Shown here in pieces: positions 17,273 to 25,791 of a stretch of 64,000 nt of DNA. The position numbers and the translations under genes were made by a program. Location of the stretch: positions 167,620-231,619 of the forward strand of contig NZ_QJHL01000006.1 of the NCBI RefSeq assembly GCF_003202405.1, given 5' to 3'. The notes beneath the pieces were generated by a model. That model searched no databases. It was not told where the DNA came from and worked only from the letters and a program-made list of their open reading frames with translations. Each line of letters begins with the position of its first letter. The stretch's first letter is position 1. This stretch comes from Flavobacterium hydrophilum. Its GTDB lineage: Bacteria > Bacteroidota > Bacteroidia > Flavobacteriales > Flavobacteriaceae.

Positions 17273-18595
17273 ATGAGAAAATATATGCTATTGTTTTTTG
17301 GGCTTTTGGCATCATTTGCTGTAAATGCTCAGGATGATTTTTTAATTGAAAAGAATAAAACTAAAGTTGTAATACCTTTTAAGCTAATCAATAACTTAGT
17401 TTTTATTCCAATAAAAGTGAACGGTATTGAGCTGAATTTCTTATTAGATTCTGGTGTTGATGAAACAATTTTATTCAGCATGGAGGACAAGAAAGAGGTG
17501 AGTTTTAAAAACGTTCAAAAAATTAAACTTAGGGGGCTAGGAAGTGAAGAGGAAATAGAAGGTTTAAAATCAACTAATAATATTCTGGAAACGCATGGCT
17601 TAAAATCTACAAATCACTTGGTTTATATCATTTTGGACCAGGGATTCAATTTGTCTTCACATATTGGAATTCCGGTTAACGGAATAATTGGGTACAAATT
17701 TTTTAAAAACAATATTGTAGAAATTAATTATCAAAAGAAAAGAATTTTTGTATACCAGAATAATGAGCTGGTTAGGAGTAATTTAGATAAAAAATTTAAA
17801 ACGATACCTATTACCATTGAAAGATCAAAACCTTATTTAATAGCAACAGCAAATGTTGATGAAGAAAATATTCCGGCCAAACTACTTGTCGATATTGGTA
17901 ACAGTGATTCATTTTGGGTTTTTGAAAACAATAACATAAAATTGCCGAAAAAGAATTTTCCTGATTTTTTAGGAAAAGGATTTAGCGGGGATATTGAAGG
18001 GCACAGAGCTAAAATTTCCAATTTTTCAATTGCTGATTTTAAATTTAAAAACCCAATCGTTTCCTTTCCTGATTCAAGCTCCATAAAAAATGTAAAAATG
18101 GTTGCCAACAGAATTGGATCTGTTGGAGGCGAAGTTTTAAAAAGATTTACAATTGTAATGGATTATGCTGATAAAAAAATGTATTTGAAAAAAAATAATA
18201 AATTCAATGAGCCTTTCAGTTATAATAAAAGCGGAATTACAGTTCAGCATAATGGTTTGCAGTGGGTACAGGAAACCGTACATTTAGAGACAGTTCGTGT
18301 AAGTAACGCAACTGATGAAAATTTTAATGGTAAAAACAACAACGATTTTAGATATAAATTCCAATTAAAACCCATTTATGAAATCGTAAATGTCCGTAAA
18401 AAATCAGCAGCAGAAAAAAGTGGTCTGCAAAAAGGAGATGTGATTATTAGTATTAATAATACTAAGCCTTATAAATATACTTTACAACAAATTAATAATC
18501 TTTTAAAATCGGAAGAAGATATCTGGATTAATTTGGAAGTTGAACGTAACAGTATATTGTTGAAATTTCGTTTTCAGCTAGAAGATGAATTGTAA
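17273..18595 (+). CDS. secreted aspartic protease (retropepsin-like) with C-terminal PDZ domain
   Basis: About 440 residues starting MRKYMLLFFGLLASFAVNAQ, a signal peptide. I start at ATG 17273 rather than the in-frame TTG at 17267. The protein has two aspartic-protease-like halves: VNGIELNFLLDSGVDETILF carries the classic D-S-G, and a second, more divergent half has AKLLVDIGNSDSFWVF (D-I-G). A PDZ domain follows from about residue 365 (KSAAEKSGLQKGDVIISINN). This order fits the clan AA protease-plus-PDZ family seen in Bacteroidota, located in the periplasm or at the surface. The substrate is unknown. It stands alone between the aminotransferase and the type B gene set. Confidence 0.85.
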   Translation: MRKYMLLFFGLLASFAVNAQDDFLIEKNKTKVVIPFKLINNLVFIPIKVNGIELNFLLDSGVDETILFSMEDKKEVSFKNVQKIKLRGLGSEEEIEGLKSTNNILETHGLKSTNHLVYIILDQGFNLSSHIGIPVNGIIGYKFFKNNIVEINYQKKRIFVYQNNELVRSNLDKKFKTIPITIERSKPYLIATANVDEENIPAKLLVDIGNSDSFWVFENNNIKLPKKNFPDFLGKGFSGDIEGHRAKISNFSIADFKFKNPIVSFPDSSSIKNVKMVANRIGSVGGEVLKRFTIVMDYADKKMYLKKNNKFNEPFSYNKSGITVQHNGLQWVQETVHLETVRVSNATDENFNGKNNNDFRYKFQLKPIYEIVNVRKKSAAEKSGLQKGDVIISINNTKPYKYTLQQINNLLKSEEDIWINLEVERNSILLKFRFQLEDEL

Positions 18596-18726
18596 TTGAT
18601 TTTTTATTTCCATTTGATAATTAAGTAGTTATGTTGTTGTTTTTTAGGCTGAAAAAGCTAAATAAGGATAGTTCTAATAGTTTTATTGAATAAATTAAGT
18701 ATTTTTAACACAAATTTAATTAGTAT

Positions 18727-21372
18727 ATGATTAAAAAATACTTTTCTCTAATTGCTTTTAGCTCTTATCTTCTTATTTTTCTTTTACTTCCTACTAAAAG
18801 TTTTGCACAATGTGCGGGTTTGGACTCATTGACTCCTTTTGAAGTTTGTGACATACCCAATGTTAGTAGTCAGGCAATAGATTTGTTTCCTTTATTAGGG
18901 GTTACTGCAGTTCCCGGCGGTACATGGTCAGATGATGATAATTCAGGAGGTTTAAATGAAATTACGGGCATTTTAAATGCTCAGATAATTCCTTTCAGGG
19001 GAATATATCACTATACTTATACGGTCGCAGGCACGAATGGCTGTGCAGATAATTCTGCAACTATCGAAGTTATTATTGGTGGATATGCAGGTTTCGCAGA
19101 AAAAGCTTCAGCGTGTAGTGATGATACTGCATTTAATCTTTTTCAAATATTCAATGCGAATAGTTATTTAAGCCCTCAATCTGGAGGAAGCTGGTACAAT
19201 GATACAAACCATAGTGCTTCCCCAAGTGTTATTAATGCAACAACCTTCGAGCCTGGAACTTATAAATTTACATATTCTATTGCTGCTATTGGAAGCTGTC
19301 CGGCTGTTTCTTCAACAGGGTTTGTAACTGTTTTCAGATCTCCGGAACCAGGAACCGCTACGCCATTAATATTATGTGAAGACAGTGATTTTTCAATATA
19401 TTCTAATCTTGATCTCAATGATCGAATTGCTGGAGAAGATCCAGGAGGAACATGGACCGATAATAACGGTACAGGGCAGATCACTTTTATAAAAGATCAT
19501 AATATAAATGTTCAGCAAATATTTAATAATTATGGTATAGGGGAATATAACTTTACTTATACAGTTTTACCAACAAGTCCGGTGTGTAAAATAGAAACTG
19601 CTGTTGTAAGGATTAAAATTGAAAAGAAATACGATTTTACCGGAGCAAAATTAGAAGTGAGAAAAGATATTTGCGAGTCTGACATTCAAACTGCAACTTA
19701 TTCGGTCATATTAAACCAGGGAATTCAGAAGATTCCAAATGGTCAATATTATATAGATTATACAGTTTCAGGGCCAAATGGAGGTTCAAATACAGTATTG
19801 GCAACATTTAATAATGGAGCTTTAACTTTTCCATTAAGCAGAAATTATTTTCGACAACCGGGCAATTTTACCGTAGCCATTACAAAAATAAATGAATTTG
19901 GCAGTGAAGGCGGCTGTGTAAACATTATAAATGATATATCTGATGTTTTGCATGTTTACAAAACGCCAGTTTTAACCGGGGCTTTTTTAACACCGGCAGT
20001 AACTTGCCAGAATAAAAGTACTCAGGCAGTAATTTCAAATGCTTCCGGATTAGAAGATGGAGCGTATACTATTTTGTATAATGTTGCCGGATCAAACACA
20101 GCAACAGCACAAGTCGCTGCCATTAATGTAATAGGGGGAAATTCAAGTTTTACGATTCCTTCCAACTTAAATTCCAATAGTGGCAATTCAGTTATTACGA
20201 TTACTAATATTACCAATGCAGCAACTCCTTATTGTACAAATACGGCTAATTTGACTGGAAATTTAATCATAAATAAACTTCCGGAAGTACCGAATCTAAA
20301 AGTTGAAGTTTTGGATAATTGTTTTAATAAACCTTTTACAGCTTCAGTAACGGGTTTAGGGTTACTTACGAATGTTACAGTTTCATATGTATTATCTGGC
20401 AGTAATATTGCCACCTCACAAACGGTTACTTTAGTGGTGACTAATGGAAAAGCAGATTTTGTAATTCCGGCTATTTTATTACCAAATACAGGCTCAACCG
20501 CGATTTCGATAATAAATCTGGTGAATAATGATACAACTTGTGATGTGAATTTAACAACAGTTTCAGACGCTTTTGCAATAAATCCTATTCCGATAGCACC
20601 TGCTTCTGTTGATCAGCCTTTTTGTAAAGCCGATGGAGCAACTATTGCAAGTTTGGTTCCTAATGGATCTCGGTATAAATGGTATAATTCGGTAACACTT
20701 ACTACGCCTTTGGCTTCTAATTATGTTTTAAAATCAGAGGATTATTGGGTAACCGAAACTTCTGCAGCCGGATGTACTTCACCAGCTACGATGATTACGG
20801 TAACAGTAAGCAATTTGCCTGCGCCGGTTTTAGATACAGACGGTCAAAATTTTTGTGGTTTACAAAATCCTACGATTTCAGATTTGTCTAATAATACAAA
20901 TGCTTCGTCTACGATAGTCTGGTATGATGCCATAAATAATGGTAATCTGCTGTCTTCTACAACACCTCTGACAGATAATACAATTTATTATGGCTTCGAT
21001 TTTTCGTCAGTAACAGATTGTCATTCTGAAGATCATTTAGAAGTGAAAGTTTCTCTGAGTCATTGTGGTGATACTGAATATGAAACATTTTTTATTCCGG
21101 ATGGTTTTTCGCCAAACGGTGATAATGTAAATGATACTTTTAAAATTCTTAAAATTGATTTTTTATATCCGGATTACAAAATTGAAATTTATAACCGATA
21201 CGGAAATGTCTTATTCAAAGGAAATAAAAATAAGCCGGATTGGGATGGAAGAAATTCTGAAGGTGGAGGTATGGGTGATGGAATAGCACCAAACGGAGTC
21301 TATTTTTATGTTATCCATTTTAATAAAGAGAATAAACCGCCTCAACAGGGCCGTCTTTATTTAAATAGATAA
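18727..21372 (+). CDS. T9SS type B sorting-domain protein with Ig-like repeats
   Basis: An 881-residue secreted protein. It has a signal peptide (cut near SFAQ) and an N-terminal part with two similar modules ending GTWSDDDNSGG and GSWYNDTNHSA. About three tandem Ig-like repeats of roughly 110 residues follow (for example YTVSGPNGGSNTVLATF, YNVAGSNTATAQVAAINV, YVLSGSNIATSQTVTLVV), each with Cys residues. From residue 791 it carries the gliding-motility-type C-terminal domain: FIPDGFSPNGDNVNDTF, YNRYGNVLFKG, WDGR and PNGVYFYVI. That domain directs export by the type IX system and attachment through a SprF-like partner. The PorP/SprF gene follows after 27 bp. Confidence 0.92.
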   Translation: MIKKYFSLIAFSSYLLIFLLLPTKSFAQCAGLDSLTPFEVCDIPNVSSQAIDLFPLLGVTAVPGGTWSDDDNSGGLNEITGILNAQIIPFRGIYHYTYTVAGTNGCADNSATIEVIIGGYAGFAEKASACSDDTAFNLFQIFNANSYLSPQSGGSWYNDTNHSASPSVINATTFEPGTYKFTYSIAAIGSCPAVSSTGFVTVFRSPEPGTATPLILCEDSDFSIYSNLDLNDRIAGEDPGGTWTDNNGTGQITFIKDHNINVQQIFNNYGIGEYNFTYTVLPTSPVCKIETAVVRIKIEKKYDFTGAKLEVRKDICESDIQTATYSVILNQGIQKIPNGQYYIDYTVSGPNGGSNTVLATFNNGALTFPLSRNYFRQPGNFTVAITKINEFGSEGGCVNIINDISDVLHVYKTPVLTGAFLTPAVTCQNKSTQAVISNASGLEDGAYTILYNVAGSNTATAQVAAINVIGGNSSFTIPSNLNSNSGNSVITITNITNAATPYCTNTANLTGNLIINKLPEVPNLKVEVLDNCFNKPFTASVTGLGLLTNVTVSYVLSGSNIATSQTVTLVVTNGKADFVIPAILLPNTGSTAISIINLVNNDTTCDVNLTTVSDAFAINPIPIAPASVDQPFCKADGATIASLVPNGSRYKWYNSVTLTTPLASNYVLKSEDYWVTETSAAGCTSPATMITVTVSNLPAPVLDTDGQNFCGLQNPTISDLSNNTNASSTIVWYDAINNGNLLSSTTPLTDNTIYYGFDFSSVTDCHSEDHLEVKVSLSHCGDTEYETFFIPDGFSPNGDNVNDTFKILKIDFLYPDYKIEIYNRYGNVLFKGNKNKPDWDGRNSEGGGMGDGIAPNGVYFYVIHFNKENKPPQQGRLYLNR

Positions 21373-21399
21373 TCTTCATTTACATTTAATATATTTCAA

Positions 21400-22329
21400 A
21401 TGAAAAAAATAATACTTCTTATAAGTTTCCTTTTTTATATCACATCAGCATCAGCTCAGCAAGATCCTGAGTACACCCATTATATGTACAATATGAGTGT
21501 AGTAAATCCAGCTTACGCTAGCGGTACAGCAGCAATGCTGAATTTAGGAGGTTTATACAGAACACAATGGGTAGGAGCGGTTGGAGCACCAAAAACATTT
21601 ACTTTTTTTGGACATACTGCTTTAAGCGAAAAGATCGAAGTTGGTGCTTCATTAATTTCGGATGATATTGGTGAAGGTGCTAAAAAAGAAAACAATTTCT
21701 ATGCAGATTTTGCCTATGTGCTGCAATTAGAAGGCAAAAACAAACTTTCTTTAGGACTAAAAGCAGGATTTACTTCTTTACAGACTAATTTTAACGGATT
21801 TCGTTTTACGGATCCGGCAACAGATTTGGCTTTCGCCGAAAATATCAATGTGACTAAGCCAAATATTGGAGCAGGAGCTTATTACTTTACCGACAAGTAT
21901 TATATCGGATTATCTGTCCCAAATTTATTGAGTTCAAAACACATCGAAGAAAAATCAGGAATAAACGCTTTCGGATCCGAACAAATACACACTTTTTTAA
22001 CCGCCGGATATGTTTTTCAGATTAATGATGCATTTAAATTAAAACCGGCATTTATGTCCCGATTTGTTTCCGGAGCACCGGTGTCAGTTGATATCACAGC
22101 CAATATTTTGTATAATGACAAGTTTGAACTCGGGGCTGCGTACAGGGTAAATGACGCCGTAAGTGCTTTAATGAATATCAATGTTACACCTTCACTTAGA
22201 ATAGGGTACGCTTATGATTATACGACATCAAATTTAGGACAGTTCAATTCAGGAACTCACGAAATTATGCTGCTTTTTGATTTAGATTTATTAGGAAAAG
22301 GATACGATAAATCACCAAGATTCTTTTAA
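21400..22329 (+). CDS. PorP/SprF family type IX secretion membrane protein
   Basis: A 309-residue outer-membrane beta-barrel with a signal peptide (MKKIILLISFLFYITSASAQ) followed directly by the family hallmark QDPEYTHYMYNMSVVNPAYA. Alternating strands then lead to a C-terminus with LRIGYAYDYTTS and GTHEIMLLFDLD, also typical of PorP/SprF. Family members anchor a cognate type B substrate at the surface; SprF does this for SprB. The position between the type B protein and an OmpA-family gene (1-bp gap) supports that role here. Confidence 0.93.
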   Translation: MKKIILLISFLFYITSASAQQDPEYTHYMYNMSVVNPAYASGTAAMLNLGGLYRTQWVGAVGAPKTFTFFGHTALSEKIEVGASLISDDIGEGAKKENNFYADFAYVLQLEGKNKLSLGLKAGFTSLQTNFNGFRFTDPATDLAFAENINVTKPNIGAGAYYFTDKYYIGLSVPNLLSSKHIEEKSGINAFGSEQIHTFLTAGYVFQINDAFKLKPAFMSRFVSGAPVSVDITANILYNDKFELGAAYRVNDAVSALMNINVTPSLRIGYAYDYTTSNLGQFNSGTHEIMLLFDLDLLGKGYDKSPRFF

Positions 22330-22330
22330 A

Positions 22331-24469
22331 ATGAAAAATATGAAAAGATTATTTGTTATTATATTCGTATTTTCTATACAGTTTATAAACGCTCAGGATC
22401 AGGATTTGGTAAGAGCCAAACGTTTTTTTGACAGAACATATTACGCCGAAGCCATTACTTTATATGAAAAATTAGCTGAAGAAAAACCTTCGCAGGAAGT
22501 AATTAAAAATCTTGCAGATTCGTATTATTACACGAATGATTTGATAAAAGCGCAGCGTTATTACAGACTTTTAATTAAAAACTACGATAAGGATTTAGAT
22601 AGAAATTATTATTTCAGATACGCACAAACCCTGAAAGCTACAGAAAATAAAGAAGAAGCAACCGAAGCTTTAAAAACATATTTCTCAAAATCTGAAAATA
22701 GTGAAAATTTGGCCAATTTTGAAAAGGAAGCTAAAATTTTAGAAAATGTTTCAGCAATTGGAAATCGTTTCGAAATTAAAAACTTAGCCATAAATACACC
22801 AAATTCAGAGTTTGGAGCAGTAAAATACAATGACAGTCTGGTTTTCGCAGGTGTAAAACTGAAGCCGGGATTATTTGATAAAAAATACAAATGGGATAAT
22901 GCGACCTATTTGAATCTTGTAGCTGTACCAATCAAAAATATCAATTCACCAGATCAGATTACGCGTTATTTTTCGAATGAATTAAAAACCGGAATGCATG
23001 AGTCGAACGCTGTTTTTACAAAAGACGGCAAAACAATTTATTTTACGCGTAACAATTCTAAAAACGGCAGCAAAAGAAAAAATGAAGAAAAAATCTCAAA
23101 CCTTCAGATTTTTAAAGCCGAATTGGTTAACGGAAAATGGACCAATATAGTTTCGCTTCCTTTTAATAGTGAAAATTATTCGGTAGAGCATCCTGCATTA
23201 AGTGCTGATGAAAAAGTATTGTATTTTGCTTCTGATATGCCGGGAACATTAGGTTCTTTTGATATTTTTTCAGTAAATATAAATCAGGGTGCTTTTGATA
23301 CCCCAAAAAACTTAGGCCCTATGATAAATACAGATAAAAGAGAGCAATTCCCTTTTGTTTCAAAAGACAATAAACTTTATTTTTCATCAGATGGGCATTT
23401 AGGATATGGATCTCTTGATATTTTTGTTTCTGTAATTAAAGGAAAAGAATATGACAAGTCTGTCAACGTTGGTATGCCGGTTAATTCTAATTTAGATGAT
23501 TTTTCATTCTATTTTGATTCAGATACAAAGGAAGGTTATTTTGCATCCAATAGAAAAGGAGGAAAAGGCAGTGATGATATTTATGAGTTAAAAGAAATTA
23601 AGGAGTTAATTGTTGAAGATTGCAAACAGTTTATTACAGGAGTAATAACAGATGCTGATACTAAATTAGCCTTAGAAAATGCCACCGTAGAACTTCAGGA
23701 TTCAAATAAAAAACAGCTCAATTTAGTTAAAACAACTGTAGACGGAAAATTTAGTTTTACTGTGCCTTGTGAAACTTTCTATACTGTTTTGGCTTCTAAG
23801 GAAAATTATGCGAGCAACTCAAAATCATTGACTTCGGGTAAAATCAGAAATGCAAATAACGATGCGTCAATGACTTTAAAATCACTAGAAATCATTAAGA
23901 ATGAAGAGAAACTGATTGCTGAAAATAAAAGAAAACAGGAACTTATTATAGAAGAAGAAAATAAGAAAAAAGAAGCTTTAGCAGTAATAGCTTTAAAGGA
24001 AGCAGACAAAAAAGCTAAAGAGGATAAAATTGCTGCTGCAGAAGTTAAGAAAAAAGAGAAAGTTGATCAGATTCTGGCTCAGGAAAAAGATGTCGTAAAA
24101 GACAAAGACAGGCTGATTATAAAAACGGATCCTATCTATTTTGATTACAATATGTGGTATATTCGAAAAGAATCAAAAGTGGTTTTGGGAAGGGTAGTAG
24201 AATTAATGAAGAAATATCCAGGAATGGTAATCGAAATTGGATCACACACCGATTCGAGAGGAAATGCTAAATTCAATGAAGATTTATCTCAAAAAAGAGC
24301 CAGTTCAACCAGGGAATTTATAATACAATCTGGTATTGAGGCTAAAAGAGTAACAGCTAAAGGTTACGGGGAATCTGTGCCCATTATAAAGTGTAAAACC
24401 GATGATGCCTGTTCAGAAGAAGAACACGAATTGAACCGAAGATCTGAATTTGTAATTAAAAATTTATAG
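22331..24469 (+). CDS. OmpA-family lipid/peptidoglycan-linked protein with TPR and beta-propeller
   Basis: 712 residues with a signal peptide (...FSIQFINAQD). Residues 25-130 are TPR-like (FFDRTYYAEAITLYEKLAEE). About 160-420 is a PD40-type propeller with repeats such as YFASDMPGTLGSFDIFSV and YFASNRKGGKGSDDIYEL. About 430-515 is a carboxypeptidase-regulatory-like beta-sandwich. A Lys/Glu-rich coiled segment spans 520-595, and the OmpA peptidoglycan-binding domain runs from about 600 (FDYNMWY, EIGSHTDSRGNAKFNEDLSQ, KGYGES). This architecture is standard for the third gene of type B / SprF / OmpA sets. It starts 1 bp after the PorP stop. Confidence 0.92.
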   Translation: MKNMKRLFVIIFVFSIQFINAQDQDLVRAKRFFDRTYYAEAITLYEKLAEEKPSQEVIKNLADSYYYTNDLIKAQRYYRLLIKNYDKDLDRNYYFRYAQTLKATENKEEATEALKTYFSKSENSENLANFEKEAKILENVSAIGNRFEIKNLAINTPNSEFGAVKYNDSLVFAGVKLKPGLFDKKYKWDNATYLNLVAVPIKNINSPDQITRYFSNELKTGMHESNAVFTKDGKTIYFTRNNSKNGSKRKNEEKISNLQIFKAELVNGKWTNIVSLPFNSENYSVEHPALSADEKVLYFASDMPGTLGSFDIFSVNINQGAFDTPKNLGPMINTDKREQFPFVSKDNKLYFSSDGHLGYGSLDIFVSVIKGKEYDKSVNVGMPVNSNLDDFSFYFDSDTKEGYFASNRKGGKGSDDIYELKEIKELIVEDCKQFITGVITDADTKLALENATVELQDSNKKQLNLVKTTVDGKFSFTVPCETFYTVLASKENYASNSKSLTSGKIRNANNDASMTLKSLEIIKNEEKLIAENKRKQELIIEEENKKKEALAVIALKEADKKAKEDKIAAAEVKKKEKVDQILAQEKDVVKDKDRLIIKTDPIYFDYNMWYIRKESKVVLGRVVELMKKYPGMVIEIGSHTDSRGNAKFNEDLSQKRASSTREFIIQSGIEAKRVTAKGYGESVPIIKCKTDDACSEEEHELNRRSEFVIKNL

Positions 24470-24491
24470 ATTTTGAATAATAAATTTAACT

Positions 24492-24521
24492 AAGAAGCCT
24501 TTTCATTGGCTTCTTTTTTAT
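24492..24521 (+). terminator. terminator after the OmpA-family gene
   Basis: An 8-bp stem AAGAAGCC/GGCTTCTT (24492-24499 with 24508-24515) followed by a T-run, 22 bp after the stop. It ends the type B operon. Confidence 0.8.
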
Positions 24522-24562
24522 TATTTTTATGAAGATAACCATTAAATTAAAAATATTCAATT

Positions 24563-25045
24563 ATGAGAAACCTAGTTTTATCTTGCCTGATTTTGCCTTT
24601 AATTGCATTACAAAGCTGTAAAAACGATGAAAAACAAAAAGCAGCTGAAGCAGCAAAAGCCGATGGAGAAAAGATTGTAAGTACACAATGCTATCAGGCA
24701 ACTTATGAAAATGATATCATTGATTTAAAACTGAATACTTTAAAAAACGGAAAGATTAATGGTAACATGATAATGAAAGTTGTGGATACTCCGGAAAGAA
24801 CGGGAGAAATTACAGGTGAATTTCATGGAGATACTTTATTTGCAGATTACACTTTTCATGATGCCACAAATAAAAATAATAAATTCAAAAACCCAATGGC
24901 ATTTTTAAGAAAGGATAAACAACTTATTTTAGGAAACGGAACAATGCAGACTACAATGGGCGTAACGTATCTGGTAAAAGACAAACCGATTGACTTTGAA
25001 CGTGTAAAATATAAATTTGTTAGCATTGACTGCGTTGATAAATAA
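24563..25045 (+). CDS. hypothetical lipoprotein, NlpE-like size
   Basis: A 160-residue protein whose N-terminus MRNLVLSCLILPLIALQSCK has a lipobox ending at Cys19. A short charged linker (NDEKQKAAEAAKADGEK) leads to a predicted small beta-barrel rich in alternating strands (CYQATYENDIIDLKLNTLKN, GEITGEFHGDTLFADYTFHD). That shape resembles the NlpE/DUF-type copper-resistance lipoprotein fold, but the NlpE CxxC motif is absent, so I leave it unassigned. A shared hairpin at 25074-25103 separates it from a convergent DUF1573 gene. Confidence 0.7.
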   Translation: MRNLVLSCLILPLIALQSCKNDEKQKAAEAAKADGEKIVSTQCYQATYENDIIDLKLNTLKNGKINGNMIMKVVDTPERTGEITGEFHGDTLFADYTFHDATNKNNKFKNPMAFLRKDKQLILGNGTMQTTMGVTYLVKDKPIDFERVKYKFVSIDCVDK

Positions 25046-25073
25046 AAAATTAAGAGAACAAAAATCCATAAAA

Positions 25074-25103
25074 AAAACCGTTTCAAACTAATGAAACGGT
25101 TTT
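25074..25103. terminator. bidirectional terminator between the lipoprotein and DUF1573 genes
   Basis: A perfect 12-bp stem (25074-25085 with 25092-25103) with A-rich 5' and T-rich 3' flanks, so it can work in both directions between convergent genes. Confidence 0.85.
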
Positions 25104-25126
25104 ACTATTTTTCGTTGAAATTATTT

Positions 25127-25507
25127 TTATAAAACTTCACCTTTAATCTTAAGAGCTACTCTTCCGTCAGGGTAATTTACAGCATTGGTTTCAACGGTAA
25201 TCGTTTTACGGATTGGTCCTGCAGTCATGTTGTATTTTACGTCAATTTTCCCTTTTTTGCCAGGTAAAATAGCTGCGCTTGGTTTTGTAACGACTATCGT
25301 GCTTAGTGTTGATTGGGCAGAAATTATCGTTAAGGGAGCATCACCTGTATTTGTAAATTCAAAAGATCTGACAGCATTGTCACTTTTTGAAATTTTCCCG
25401 TAATCAATAGTGTTGTCCTGAGCTGAAAATTCAATTTTTGGACCGTTTTGAGAATAACCCGCTACGCTAAACAGTACGATTACAATAAATTTAATAACAT
25501 TTTTCAT
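25127..25507 (-). CDS. DUF1573 family secreted protein
   Basis: 126 residues with a signal peptide (MKNVIKFIVIVLFSVAGYSQ). The mature part has the DUF1573 pattern: IDYGKISKSDNAVRSFEFTN, GDAPLTIISAQSTLS, PGKKGKIDVKYNM and KTITVETNA. This is an Ig-like beta-sandwich related to the ASH/MSP family and common in Bacteroidota, likely periplasmic or surface. No biochemical role is known. It is a single-gene unit. Confidence 0.9.
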   Translation of the reverse strand: MKNVIKFIVIVLFSVAGYSQNGPKIEFSAQDNTIDYGKISKSDNAVRSFEFTNTGDAPLTIISAQSTLSTIVVTKPSAAILPGKKGKIDVKYNMTAGPIRKTITVETNAVNYPDGRVALKIKGEVL

Positions 25508-25791
25508 TTTGAAATTGTTTTTAAGATAGGAGTAAATATACTTTCTTTTAATTAATACACAAATTATTAATTCGTTTTTTATAGTGTACTTAATTATTTA
25601 CTTTTGCTGTCAGTTATAAGTACAAAAATTAAACCAATTTTTTGTTTAACTGTTTAATCGACATTTCATCTATCATTTTAGATTGAATTCTAAATAATGT
25701 CATTAGTGCAGTTAAATATCTAAAAAGTAATTTTTGAATAAATAAACATTGATTAAAACAATTAACAAATTCAACGATTAAACCTATTTAA
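25508..25791. other. 284-bp region between DUF1573 and valS
   Basis: No gene. A 9-bp inverted pair GTTTAATCG (25652-25660) and CGATTAAAC (25775-25783) brackets about 114 nt just upstream of valS. I looked for a T-box and found no T-box-like conserved sequence. Whether the long-range pairing matters is unknown. Confidence 0.4.

Noticed and set aside
16980..17315. 111-codon minus-strand ORF overlapping the aminotransferase start
   Set aside because: It lies over the start of a clear gene in another frame and has no family features; a shadow frame.
25508..25791. T-box or other riboswitch upstream of valS
   Set aside because: No T-box consensus, no antiterminator/terminator pair; only one 9-bp long-range inverted pair.
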